Shown in pieces: positions 8,598 through 17,018 of a DNA stretch of 64,000 bases. Each line of letters opens with the position of its first letter. Within the stretch, counting starts at the first letter, position 1. Both the position numbers and the translations under genes were made by a program. The notes below the pieces were generated by a model. It made no database searches and was not told the DNA's origin. It saw only the letters and a program-made list of their open reading frames with translations. Source of the stretch: Brucellaceae bacterium (GTDB lineage: Bacteria; Pseudomonadota; Alphaproteobacteria; Rhizobiales; Rhizobiaceae); assembly GCA_020637755.1 (NCBI GenBank), contig JACKJW010000007.1, positions 1 through 64,000 of the forward strand. The letters run 5' to 3'.

Positions 8598-10043
8598 TTG
8601 CAAAACGGGGCACCCAGCCGGACATCCGATCCTCGCATACAGGCAACAAGCGGAAAGGCCGGCGTCCCGCCGGTGCCCCCTACCTCCGACGGCTTTATCT
8701 CCGAAGATCACAGGGCCGAATTTGAGGCCTTCATGGCCGCCCACCCCGATCTTGAAGCGGTCGAGTTCCTCATGGTGGATCCCAACGGTGTGATGCGCGG
8801 TAAATGGGCGCCGGCCGACGCTTTGAAGAAAGCCTTCAAGGAAGGCGTGAATTTCCCCATGTCGCTGCATGGCCTAGATATCTGGGGCCGCGAGGTGGAA
8901 GAGACCGGGCTTCATATCGAGAGCGGTGACCGGGACGGCTACTGCCGCGCCACCCGTGGCTCCCTGTCACTCGTGCCCTGGGCCAAGCGCAAGACCGCGC
9001 AGGTGCTGCTCCAGACCTTCACGCCGGAAGGCGAGGCCTTCATGGCCGACCCCCGCCAGGTCCTGAAGCACAAGGTCAGGGAAGCCAACGCCAAGGGCTA
9101 TTTTCCAGTCGTGGCGTTTGAGCTCGAATTTTACCTGCTTGAACCGGACACCGACTGGGATGATGGCATGCCCGCACCTGTCGGCGCCATGGGCGGGCCC
9201 GACCGTCTGCGCATGTACGGCCTTGATGATCTGGCCGAGCACCAGGCCCTGTTCGACATGATCCGCGATGCTGCGCAGGAACAGAAGCTGCCCATCGATA
9301 CGATTATCAAGGAGGCCGCGCCCGGCCAGTTCGAGGTGAACCTGAAGCATCGTGACGATGCCCTGCGCGCCGCCGACGATGTCATCAAGCTGAAGCGGAT
9401 CATCTTGGGCTGCGCGCGTGCCCACGGCCTCACGGCCACCTTCATGGCAAAGCCCTTCATCGAATATGCCGGCAATGGCATGCATGTGCACACCTCCATC
9501 CTCGATCGCGAGGGCAACAACATCTTCGGCGGCGAGGGCGGCCAGGAGCGTCTCGGCTATGCGGTCACCGGCCTCTTGAAGACCATGCCCGAAGCGCTCC
9601 TGATGTTCATCAATACCTGGAACGGATTTCGCCGCATCACGCCCGGCTCCTATGCGCCGACGCGCGCCGTCTGGGCCGAGAACAACCGGTCGGTGGCGGT
9701 CCGCATTCCCGTGTCAAATGACGAGAACCGGCGCATCGAGCACCGCATATCGGGCGCCGATGCCAATCCCTATCTCGTCATGACGGCGATCATCGAGGCA
9801 ATGCTGGAAGGGTTGGAGCAGCGTGTGCCCCCGCCTGCACCGGTGACAGGCAACGCCTACGATGGCGATGGTCCGGCTCTTCCCGACGACATGGACGACG
9901 CCTTGAAGCTGATGAGCCGGGGCTCCTTTGCATCCCGTGCACTGGGGCCACTCCTTGCCAAGGTTTACAAGGACCTCAAACGTGCGGAAATCCTTGCCTT
10001 TTGGGGCGAGATCACGCCGCTGGAACGCACCAGTTACCTGTGA
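8598..10043 (+). CDS. Glutamine synthetase family protein, second PuuA-like paralogue
   Basis: A GS-fold ligase of up to 481 residues with FLMVDPNGVMRGKW near the start, VAFELEFYLL, the APGQFEVNL segment, MHVHTSILD, NNRSVAVRIPVSNDENRRIEHRISGADANPYLV and a C terminus in PLERTSYL. It differs clearly from the paralogue at 4381. It is probably a gamma-glutamyl-polyamine or amine ligase. The start is uncertain: the frame begins with TTG, and a GTG at 8673 also leaves the conserved region intact. It follows the ScfR-type regulator by 82 bases and precedes the potFGHI importer, which supports a role in polyamine use. Confidence 0.82.
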   Translation: MQNGAPSRTSDPRIQATSGKAGVPPVPPTSDGFISEDHRAEFEAFMAAHPDLEAVEFLMVDPNGVMRGKWAPADALKKAFKEGVNFPMSLHGLDIWGREVEETGLHIESGDRDGYCRATRGSLSLVPWAKRKTAQVLLQTFTPEGEAFMADPRQVLKHKVREANAKGYFPVVAFELEFYLLEPDTDWDDGMPAPVGAMGGPDRLRMYGLDDLAEHQALFDMIRDAAQEQKLPIDTIIKEAAPGQFEVNLKHRDDALRAADDVIKLKRIILGCARAHGLTATFMAKPFIEYAGNGMHVHTSILDREGNNIFGGEGGQERLGYAVTGLLKTMPEALLMFINTWNGFRRITPGSYAPTRAVWAENNRSVAVRIPVSNDENRRIEHRISGADANPYLVMTAIIEAMLEGLEQRVPPPAPVTGNAYDGDGPALPDDMDDALKLMSRGSFASRALGPLLAKVYKDLKRAEILAFWGEITPLERTSYL

Positions 10044-10158
10044 TCGCAGGCCCGTAAAAAGCCGCTTGAGCAGTTGCAAAAAGGCCAATAGCATGGCCTC
10101 AGGCGTGGCCGGAAAAACCGGGGCAAGGCACGCGAAAAGACACGTACAGGAGCACTCG

Positions 10159-11259
10159 ATGACCCGATCAAAATTCCTTCTTTCAACCGCGTCTGCGGTC
10201 GTGTTCGGTCTGCTGGCCGGACAGGCCGGCGCAGAGGAGCGCGTTGTCAACGTTTACAACTGGTCCGACTATATCGACGATTCAATCCTGGAGGATTTCA
10301 CCAAGGAAACCGGCATCAAGGTCGTCTACGACGTGTTTGATTCCAACGAAATCCTGGAAACCAAGCTGCTGAAGGGGTCGACCGGCTATGACGTCGTCGT
10401 CCCGACCGGCACCTTCCTCGCCCGCCAGATCCAGGCCGGCGTGTTCCAGAAGCTCGACAAGTCGAAGCTCCCGAACCTCGCCAACATGTGGGACGTGATC
10501 GCCAAGCGCACCGAAAAATATGATCCGGGCAACGAGTACTCGATCAACTACATGTGGGGCACCACGGGAATTGGCTACAATGTGGGCAAGGTCAAGGAAG
10601 CCCTCGGCGTCGACAAGATCGATAGCTGGGCCGCGGTCTTCGACCCGGCAAATGCCGGGAAGCTTGCCGGTTGCGGCATCTACATGCTCGACGCACCCGC
10701 AGAAATGATCCCTGCGGCGCTGAACTATCTGGGCAAGAACCCGGACTCAAAGACGGCCGAGGATATTGCTGCCGCCGAGGCCGCCCTGATGGCCATCCGC
10801 CCGCATATCCGCAAGTTCCACTCGTCGGAATACATCAACGCGCTGGCCAACGGCGATATCTGCGTGGCGATCGGCTGGTCGGGCGACGTGTTCCAGGCGC
10901 GTGACCGTGCTGCCGAGGCCGACCAGGGCGTCGAGATTGCCTACTCGATCCCGAAAGAAGGCGCGCAGATGTGGTTTGACCAGATGGCCATCCCCGCCGA
11001 TGCGCCGCATGTGGCCGAAGCCCATGAATTCCTGAACTACATCATGAAGCCGGAAGTCATTGCCAAGGCGTCGAACTACGTCTTCTACGCCGACGGCAAC
11101 AAGGCCAGCCAGGAACTGCTCGACGAGGAAGTGCGCGGTGACCCGGCCGTCTATCCGGACGAGGCGACGACCGAAAAGCTCTTCACGACGACGCCGCCCG
11201 ACAACAAGGAGCAGCGGCTCTTTACCCGCACCTGGACCAAGGTCGTCACCGGCCAGTAA
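10159..11259 (+). CDS. potF: Putrescine-type ABC transporter substrate-binding protein
   Basis: A periplasmic polyamine-binding protein of 366 residues. The N terminus MTRSKFLLSTASAVVFGLLAGQAGA is a Sec signal peptide with a likely cut after AGA. The mature start RVVNVYNWSDYIDDSILEDF is the hallmark of PotD/PotF proteins, followed by TGIKVVYDVFDSNE and GYDVVVPTG. The ATG follows TACAGGAGC. It is followed by an ATPase and two permeases, the standard order for the potFGHI putrescine system. A strong hairpin after its stop would give more copies of the binding protein than of the membrane parts. Confidence 0.92.
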   Translation: MTRSKFLLSTASAVVFGLLAGQAGAEERVVNVYNWSDYIDDSILEDFTKETGIKVVYDVFDSNEILETKLLKGSTGYDVVVPTGTFLARQIQAGVFQKLDKSKLPNLANMWDVIAKRTEKYDPGNEYSINYMWGTTGIGYNVGKVKEALGVDKIDSWAAVFDPANAGKLAGCGIYMLDAPAEMIPAALNYLGKNPDSKTAEDIAAAEAALMAIRPHIRKFHSSEYINALANGDICVAIGWSGDVFQARDRAAEADQGVEIAYSIPKEGAQMWFDQMAIPADAPHVAEAHEFLNYIMKPEVIAKASNYVFYADGNKASQELLDEEVRGDPAVYPDEATTEKLFTTTPPDNKEQRLFTRTWTKVVTGQ

Positions 11260-11271
11260 GCAGGAAAATGG

Positions 11272-11302
11272 AAAACCCCGGTGCTGGCGCATCGGGGTTT
11301 TT
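11272..11302 (+). terminator. Intercistronic terminator between potF and potG
   Basis: AAAACCCCGGTGC pairs with GCATCGGGGTTTT over 13 bp with one G-T wobble and a TGGC tetraloop, followed by TTC. It begins 12 bases after the potF stop. Partial termination or 3'-end protection here would set the ratio of binding protein to transporter. Confidence 0.75.
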
Positions 11303-11343
11303 CACGATGGACAGGGCGTGACACGGATTTCGGGGGTCAGGGC

Positions 11344-12486
11344 ATGAAATCGCTGGGCAGCATTCGCAGGAGTTTTGCGCCGTGGAATGATCCGGGCGCC
11401 AAGCCCTACATCGTTTTCAGGAATGTCACGAAGCGCTTCGGGGATTTCACGGCCGTCGATGACCTGTCGCTGGACGTTTTCAATCGCGAGTTTTTTGCCC
11501 TTCTGGGAGCATCGGGCTGTGGCAAGTCCACGCTGCTTCGCATGCTGGCCGGTTTCGAACACCCGACCTCCGGCCAGATATTGCTCGACGGACAGGACCT
11601 CGCCGGCATCCCGCCCTACCGGCGGCCGGTCAACATGATGTTCCAGTCCTACGCGCTTTTCCCGCACATGACAGTGGAAAAGAATATCGCCTTCGGCCTG
11701 AAGCAGGACGGAATGGAAAAGGGCGCCATCGCTGAACGCGTGGCCGAAATGCTGAAGCTGACCAAGCTTGAGAAATTCTCCCAGCGCAAGCCGCACCAGC
11801 TCTCCGGCGGCCAGCGCCAGCGCGTGGCGCTGGCACGCTCCGTGGCAAAGCGTCCCAAGGTGCTGTTGCTGGATGAGCCGCTGGGTGCGCTGGACAAGAA
11901 GCTGCGCGAGGAGACCCAGTTCGAGCTGATGGACCTGCAACAGGAACTGGGGCTGACCTTCATGGTCGTCACCCATGACCAGGAAGAAGCCATGACCATG
12001 GCCGACCGCATCGCGGTCATGGACCATGGCAAGATCAAGCAGGTGGCAACGCCCGCCGAAGTCTATGAAGCCCCGGCTTCACGGTTCGTCGCCGACTTCA
12101 TCGGCAACGTGAATCTCTTCGATGGCACGGTGACCGACCGCGACGCGACCGGCGCCATGATTGCCGGCGCCGATGGAATCGAGATCCAGGCCGCCAACCC
12201 CTCCAATGCGGAGAAGGACGCGGCGGTGACCTTCGCAATCCGCCCGGAAAAGATCCGCGTTTCCCCGGCCAAGCCTGCAAACGCCCGTCTCAACATGATC
12301 GACGGTGAGGTCTGGGACATCGCCTATCTCGGCGACATGACCGTGTTCCATGTCCGTCTGGACTCCGGAAAGGTCATTCGGGCTTCCATGCTCAACAATT
12401 CCCGCCTCGTCGAGAACGCCCTGACCTGGGGTGACCGGGCCTGGATCAGCTTCGATGCCGATGGCGGCGTCGTGCTGACAAGCTGA
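11344..12486 (+). CDS. potG: Polyamine ABC transporter ATP-binding protein
   Basis: The ATPase of the polyamine importer, 380 residues. The Walker A motif LLGASGCGKSTLLRML, Q-loop MFQSYALFPHMTV, signature LSGGQRQRVALARS, Walker B LLLDEPLGALD and switch histidine VVTHDQEEA are all present. The C-terminal third (from about residue 260) is a TOBE regulatory domain. The ATG is chosen because the ABC domain begins at KPYIVFRNVTKRFG about 20 residues in. The frame is open about 20 codons further upstream but overlaps the terminator. It drives uptake through the two permeases that follow. Confidence 0.92.
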   Translation: MKSLGSIRRSFAPWNDPGAKPYIVFRNVTKRFGDFTAVDDLSLDVFNREFFALLGASGCGKSTLLRMLAGFEHPTSGQILLDGQDLAGIPPYRRPVNMMFQSYALFPHMTVEKNIAFGLKQDGMEKGAIAERVAEMLKLTKLEKFSQRKPHQLSGGQRQRVALARSVAKRPKVLLLDEPLGALDKKLREETQFELMDLQQELGLTFMVVTHDQEEAMTMADRIAVMDHGKIKQVATPAEVYEAPASRFVADFIGNVNLFDGTVTDRDATGAMIAGADGIEIQAANPSNAEKDAAVTFAIRPEKIRVSPAKPANARLNMIDGEVWDIAYLGDMTVFHVRLDSGKVIRASMLNNSRLVENALTWGDRAWISFDADGGVVLTS

Positions 12487-12499
12487 GGGAGAGGCCGGG

Positions 12500-13399
12500 A
12501 TGAAACTCGTTTCCGCCATCTTCAGCCGGCTCGTCATCCTCATTCCCTATGCCTGGCTGGCCTTCTTCTTCCTTGTCCCGTTCCTGATCGTTTTCAAGAT
12601 TTCGCTGTCCACATCGGCGATTTCCATGCCGCCTTATACCCCTGTCTTCGATGGCATCGGCACGTGGTGGGCCGGGATCAAGCAATTTACCGTCGACAAC
12701 TACCTCTGGATCACCGAGGACGCGCTGTACGTGAAGGCCTACATGTCGAGCCTCGTGATCGCGCTGGTCTCGACTTTTCTGGCGCTGCTTGTCGGTTTCC
12801 CGCTGGCATACGGCATGGCGCGCGCACCGTCGACGGTTCGCCCCGTCCTGCTGATGCTGGTCATCCTGCCCTTCTGGACCTCGTTCCTGATCCGCGTTTA
12901 CGCCTGGATCGGCATCCTCAAGCCCGAAGGACTGCTCAACCAGTTCCTGATGTGGATCGGGGTGATCTCCGAGCCGCTCCAGATCTATAACACCCATTGG
13001 GCCATCTTCATCGGCATCGTCTATTCCTACCTGCCCTTCATGGTGCTGCCGATCTACTCCACGCTGGAGAAAATGGACTATTCGCTGATCGAGGCCGCGC
13101 AGGACCTTGGCTGCCCGCCCATCACCGCCTTCTGGAAGATCACCTTTCCGCTCTCCATGCCGGGCATCATTGCCGGTTGCTTCCTCGTCTTCATCCCGGC
13201 CGTCGGCGAGTTTGTCATTCCCGACCTGCTCGGCGGATCGCAGACGCTGATGATCGGCAAGACGCTGTGGAGCGAGTTCTTCAACAATCGGGACTGGCCG
13301 TTGGCATCCGCCGTAGCAGTCATCCTGCTGCTGCTTCTGGTCGTGCCCATCGTGTTGTTCCAGAATGCGCAGGCCAAGGCGCAGGAAGCGGGGAAGTGA
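12500..13399 (+). CDS. potH: Polyamine ABC transporter permease
   Basis: An inner-membrane permease of 299 residues with about six membrane spans. The first is IPYAWLAFFFLVPFLIVF, and there is a periplasmic loop around residues 40-70. The EAA-type coupling motif appears as EAAQDLGCPPITAFWKITFPLSMPG. It begins 13 bases after potG with a GGGAGAGG ribosome-binding site. Together with the following permease it forms the heterodimeric channel of the putrescine importer. Confidence 0.92.
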   Translation: MKLVSAIFSRLVILIPYAWLAFFFLVPFLIVFKISLSTSAISMPPYTPVFDGIGTWWAGIKQFTVDNYLWITEDALYVKAYMSSLVIALVSTFLALLVGFPLAYGMARAPSTVRPVLLMLVILPFWTSFLIRVYAWIGILKPEGLLNQFLMWIGVISEPLQIYNTHWAIFIGIVYSYLPFMVLPIYSTLEKMDYSLIEAAQDLGCPPITAFWKITFPLSMPGIIAGCFLVFIPAVGEFVIPDLLGGSQTLMIGKTLWSEFFNNRDWPLASAVAVILLLLLVVPIVLFQNAQAKAQEAGK

Positions 13400-13400
13400 C

Positions 13401-14219
13401 ATGAACACCACCTGGTCGCGCTTCAACATCGTCTCGGTCGTCTTTGGCTTTGCCTTCCTCTACCTGCCGATCGTCATTCTCGTCATCTACTCCTTCAACG
13501 AAAGCAAGCTTGTCACGGTCTGGGGCGGCTTCTCCACCAAATGGTATGGCGAACTGCTCAACAACAAGGGCCTGCTCGATGCCGCCTGGGTCACGGCCCG
13601 CGTGGCGCTCCTGTCCGCCACAATCGCCACGGCGCTCGGCACACTGGCCGCGCTGGCCCTCACACGTTACACGCGGTTCCGCGGCAGGCTGCTGTTCTCG
13701 GGCATGGTCTATGCGCCGCTGGTCATGCCGGAGGTGATCACGGGCCTGTCTCTTACGCTTCTGTTCCTGGCCATCGGCATGGCGAGCGGTTTCTGGACCG
13801 TGACCCTTGCCCACGTCACCTTTTCCATGTGCTTTGTGGCGGTTGTAGTCCAGTCCCGTCTGGTTACCTTCGACCGGTCGCTGGAGGAGGCAGCCATGGA
13901 CCTTGGTGCGAACCCGGTGACGACCTTTTTCCAGGTAACCCTGCCCAACATCCTGCCGGCCGTGGTATCGGGCTGGATGTTGGCATTCACCCTGTCGCTG
14001 GACGATCTGGTGATCGCGTCCTTCACCTCCGGTCCAGGCGCGACCACACTGCCGATGAAAATCTACAGCCAGGTCCGTCTTGGCGTGACACCGGAGATCA
14101 ATGCCGTCTGCACCATCCTGATCGCTTTTGTGTCGGCGGGCGTCATCGTGGCGTCGATCATGAACAAGCGCAAGGAAGTGCAACGCATGCGCGACGAACA
14201 GGCTGCCTTTGCCAATTGA
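13401..14219 (+). CDS. potI: Polyamine ABC transporter permease
   Basis: The second permease, 272 residues. The ATG lies one base after the potH stop, showing translational coupling. The opening NIVSVVFGFAFLYLPIVILVIYSFNESK is typical of PotC/PotI, and the coupling motif is EAAMDLGANPVTTFFQVTLP. The chain ends in a basic tail (MNKRKEVQRMRDEQ) in the cytoplasm. It is the last gene of the pot operon. The next gene is on the other strand, 12 bases away. Confidence 0.92.
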   Translation: MNTTWSRFNIVSVVFGFAFLYLPIVILVIYSFNESKLVTVWGGFSTKWYGELLNNKGLLDAAWVTARVALLSATIATALGTLAALALTRYTRFRGRLLFSGMVYAPLVMPEVITGLSLTLLFLAIGMASGFWTVTLAHVTFSMCFVAVVVQSRLVTFDRSLEEAAMDLGANPVTTFFQVTLPNILPAVVSGWMLAFTLSLDDLVIASFTSGPGATTLPMKIYSQVRLGVTPEINAVCTILIAFVSAGVIVASIMNKRKEVQRMRDEQAAFAN

Positions 14220-14231
14220 GGCCCGCTGTGC

Positions 14232-14474
14232 TCAGCCGCGCGGCGGGCGCAGAAGGAAGACCACAAGCCAGACAGGCAGGATGAACATCGAGCCGAGCAC
14301 GATGTTCGGGATCGCCCATTGGGCACCTCGCTCCATGAGGCCGAGCACGTTTTCCGGTGTCAGGCCCACCTGTTGCAGGATGTCGGCGGCCGAGATGTTC
14401 AGCGCAGACAGGCCGGCTCCGGTGATCAGGGAAATCGCCGCGATCTTGAACAGACCTGTCAGAAACCGGAACAC
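14232..14474 (-). CDS. Small integral membrane protein (DUF6460-like)
   Basis: An 80-residue membrane protein with two hydrophobic stretches, FLTGLFKIAAISLITGAGLSA and IPNIVLGSMFILPVWLVVFLL, joined by a short soluble segment (ADILQQVGLTPENVLGLMER). It ends in RPPRG. It resembles the small DUF6460 proteins of Hyphomicrobiales, from memory only. The function is unknown. It is convergent with potI and stands alone between pot and the AsmA gene. Confidence 0.65.
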   Translation of the reverse strand: MFRFLTGLFKIAAISLITGAGLSALNISAADILQQVGLTPENVLGLMERGAQWAIPNIVLGSMFILPVWLVVFLLRPPRG

Positions 14475-14548
14475 TGGAAATCCCCCTTGCGCGGCGGAAT
14501 CCTATCGTGATTCGCAAGTGACGGGAATCGCCCGGCCTTGCGCTCCCG

Positions 14549-16408
14549 TCACGGATGATGAAGCGGCGTCGCGAGTATGGGCGTGATGAACGGCGAGCTC
14601 CAGGAGCCGCCGACAAAGAAGCGGATTTCGTCGCCCGTGGCGGGATCGCTGGCCGGATCGGGCTCCTGCGCCGGCGCCGAAGGCCCGAGCGTTCCGGAGA
14701 GCGCAAGGCTCCTGTCCGCGTAGGGAATGACGCCGGTGAGCCGGACGAGATTGTCGGAATTGCGGATTTCGGCTTTCTGGATCGTTGCGGCACCCGCGTT
14801 GAGTTCCGCCTCGAGTTCGGCGACGTCAAAGGGGAATACGTCTCCTTCAAGCAACTGCAGCCCGAAGAATCCGCGCGCTTCCATTTGTTTGCGGAAGGCA
14901 CCGGCGTCGAGATCGGGAATCGAACCCTTGATGAACTTGGCCGAAAACGAGCCCGATGACTGCTCCAGCAATTGCCGCCAGGTGCGCGCCTTTCCTTCGA
15001 GGATCAGGGAGATCGTTCCTGTTCCACTCGGAAAGCGGTTCGGACGTCCCATGGCATCGCCGACGGCCTTGCCGTCGATGTCGGTCGCCAGCACACGCAA
15101 TTCCCCGGTGTAGGGCCAGCTCTCGGAGCTCAGCCGCAGCCCGGCCTGAACAACGCCGCCAAACGCCGTGGCGTCGGAAATATCAAGCACGGCCAGTCCG
15201 TCCTTGACCTGGACCGTCGAGGCAACCTTTTCCATCGAAAGCGACGCGAGTGTCGCTGTGGCAGCCGAAAGACGCACATCGAGCCCGATGGGGAGCCTTC
15301 GCTTGGCCTCGATCCGCTCATTGCTGGTCATTGTTTCGGGCGGCGGAGATGTGAAGGCAGCCATCAGCGCGTCAAGATCAAGGAAATCGAAATCCAGCGC
15401 ACCGGCTATCTGTGGCACATCGGCGGTGAAGGATATCTCCAACGCGCCCTTCGCTGTCACATCGGTGCCCGAAAAAGCAGCGTCGTCGAGCTTCAGACGG
15501 CCCGCATCGCCGGAGACCGCCGCCTTCATGCCGGTCGGGCCAGGTGATATGCCGGGAATGAATGGCAGCTTCAGCCACTCTGCGGCACGTGAGGGCGCGG
15601 TGCTCTGAAGCGACAGTTGCCCGTCACCGTGCAGGCTGGGCAAGCGGTTGAGCGTGCCGTCGTAATTGGCAATCAGCAACGGCGAAGAAAGGGACAACTC
15701 CACGTCCGAAAGACCACCTGCAAGCAGCAGGACCGGCTGCGCCACAGCCCCTTCCACGCTGAGCGACTCGCCATTCCAGATGCCGGACATGGCCAGCGTG
15801 AGGGGGGCATTCAGCCGCGGCCAGACGAGTTTCCCGTTGAGCGCGGACAGGAAAAGCTTGCCCTCGTCCTTGTCGGCCGATGCAACTCGCCCGTCGACAA
15901 TCTCGATTGTTCCGATACTGCGGCCGGGAATGTCTTTGGTCTTCCCCTTGTTTCTGGCGTCTGAAAGCTGCCTGGAAACCCGCGCAATGGCCTTGCCGAC
16001 ATGGCCGGTTCGCGGCAAGGCGGCTTCCAGCGTCATGCCGGTGTCAGGGTCAAGGAAAAGCACGGGCCGCACAAGTCGCATGGCGGTGAACTCGATCCGG
16101 CCGGAGACAGCAGCCAGCGCTGAAAGCGACACCTCCAATTCATCGGCCTTCAGCAAAGGTGTGTTGCCTTGACCCGGACCGAGCATGCGCACGGCCTTCA
16201 GGCGCACACGGATGTCGGGGAAGAGGGTGATGTGCGGGGCTTCGCCAATCGTGATCCTGTGCCCGGCAAGACTCCCGACTTCCTGCGTGATCCGGTCGCG
16301 GATCAGCGATGTGGAGGCCAAAAGGGGCAGGGACAGGATCATCAGAGCAGCCGCTGCGAATACTGCCAGCCCGGCGAGCGCCAGTTTCCTGAAGACGGGT
16401 GATGCCAT
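14549..16408 (-). CDS. AsmA family protein
   Basis: A 619-residue envelope protein. One N-terminal membrane anchor (LALAGLAVFAAAALMILSLPLLA) is followed by AsmA-type beta-rich sequence (SLAGHRITIGEAPHITLFPDIRVRLKAVRMLG) and a C-terminal AsmA_2-like region (KAVGDAMGRPNRFPSGTGTISLILEG). AsmA-like proteins are thought to carry lipids between membranes or affect outer-membrane assembly. The length suits the mid-sized members of the family. The ATG is well placed before the anchor. There are no operon partners. Confidence 0.85.
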   Translation of the reverse strand: MASPVFRKLALAGLAVFAAAALMILSLPLLASTSLIRDRITQEVGSLAGHRITIGEAPHITLFPDIRVRLKAVRMLGPGQGNTPLLKADELEVSLSALAAVSGRIEFTAMRLVRPVLFLDPDTGMTLEAALPRTGHVGKAIARVSRQLSDARNKGKTKDIPGRSIGTIEIVDGRVASADKDEGKLFLSALNGKLVWPRLNAPLTLAMSGIWNGESLSVEGAVAQPVLLLAGGLSDVELSLSSPLLIANYDGTLNRLPSLHGDGQLSLQSTAPSRAAEWLKLPFIPGISPGPTGMKAAVSGDAGRLKLDDAAFSGTDVTAKGALEISFTADVPQIAGALDFDFLDLDALMAAFTSPPPETMTSNERIEAKRRLPIGLDVRLSAATATLASLSMEKVASTVQVKDGLAVLDISDATAFGGVVQAGLRLSSESWPYTGELRVLATDIDGKAVGDAMGRPNRFPSGTGTISLILEGKARTWRQLLEQSSGSFSAKFIKGSIPDLDAGAFRKQMEARGFFGLQLLEGDVFPFDVAELEAELNAGAATIQKAEIRNSDNLVRLTGVIPYADRSLALSGTLGPSAPAQEPDPASDPATGDEIRFFVGGSWSSPFITPILATPLHHP

Positions 16409-16869
16409 GCCTGCCCGGTTCCGCTGCTTGTTTTTCTTGTTCCTGCGATATCCCAGTCTTCAGGGTTTAACCATCGCCATGGCCATTTCAAGATGAACCG
16501 GGGCACCTAGCCGGGTTCCGCACGGTTTTGTCTGCTTTGGCGCCGCCTTTGGCCCCACCGTGCCGGTGTCAACTGCCGCCATTCAGCCGATTGCCGGCAC
16601 AGTCCATGCGCGGGCCGGAATCGTTCCGGTCGCTGGCAGTCCGTACACCAAGCCTGTCGGGATCATCGGGTCGGCCGTGCTGAATGCAGTCCGTGGCCAC
16701 GCTCGTCACAACAAGGACGCGCTCGCCGATCCCGCAGCGCTCGGCCCTGCCACAGAATTCCTGCGCTGCAGGAATGGGCGGATGCACCAAGGTTAATACT
16801 TTCTTGCGCGAAAATTTACCAAGGTATGCCAGACAGGGACAGTTGTTAAAATTCCCCTTCACCGGTTAG

Positions 16870-17006
16870 GGATTTGGTAAGGGGTGTCGCGCATAGTGCA
16901 TGTAACTTCAGGGTGTATATCACGTTCCTGACCGAATTTGACATTGCGACGCGCCGTGAACAGCAGACACTATCAGGCGCCTTCTCCGGAAGGCGCCTTT
17001 CTTTTT
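16870..17006 (+). ncRNA. Candidate small RNA ending in an intrinsic terminator
   Basis: A plus-strand transcript is implied by the terminator at its 3' end, yet no coding region precedes that terminator on the strand and the flanking genes are both minus-strand. The 5' end is a guess; I see no convincing promoter. Rhizobial trans-acting sRNAs are often orphan intergenic transcripts of 70-150 bases with this kind of end. I do not assign a known family. Confidence 0.3.
16975..17006 (+). terminator. Strong plus-strand intrinsic terminator
   Basis: AGGCGCCTT pairs perfectly with AAGGCGCCT (9 bp, loop CTCCGG), followed by TTCTTTTT. The T-run is on the plus strand only, so it does not fit the minus-strand permease gene that ends 13 bases further on. 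Confidence 0.75.
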
Positions 17007-17018
17007 GCGCTCTGCCGT

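Larger units (their letters stand above)
16409..17018. other. 610-base stretch without a convincing gene
   Basis: This gap separates the AsmA gene start from the end of the iron permease gene. It holds a short inverted repeat (ATTCCTGC / GCAGGAAT, 16758-16776), two short overlapping open frames with no recognisable family or good ribosome-binding site, and an AT-richer segment from about 16795. It ends in a strong plus-strand terminator. The AsmA promoter is expected near its left edge. The right half is the candidate for a small RNA. Confidence 0.5.

Noticed and set aside
10082..10099. AGGCCA/TGGCCT hairpin in the potF leader as a riboswitch
   Set aside because: It has a single 6-bp stem with no conserved aptamer-like structure and no alternative pairing visible.
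16460..16480. TTTAACCAT resembling a CtrA half-site upstream of the AsmA gene
   Set aside because: Only one half-site is present, without the second TTAA at the right spacing, so chance is likely.
16560..16862. Two overlapping short frames, 78 codons (plus) and 97 codons (minus)
   Set aside because: No good ribosome-binding site, no recognisable motif, and each is the antisense of the other. I kept the region as non-coding.
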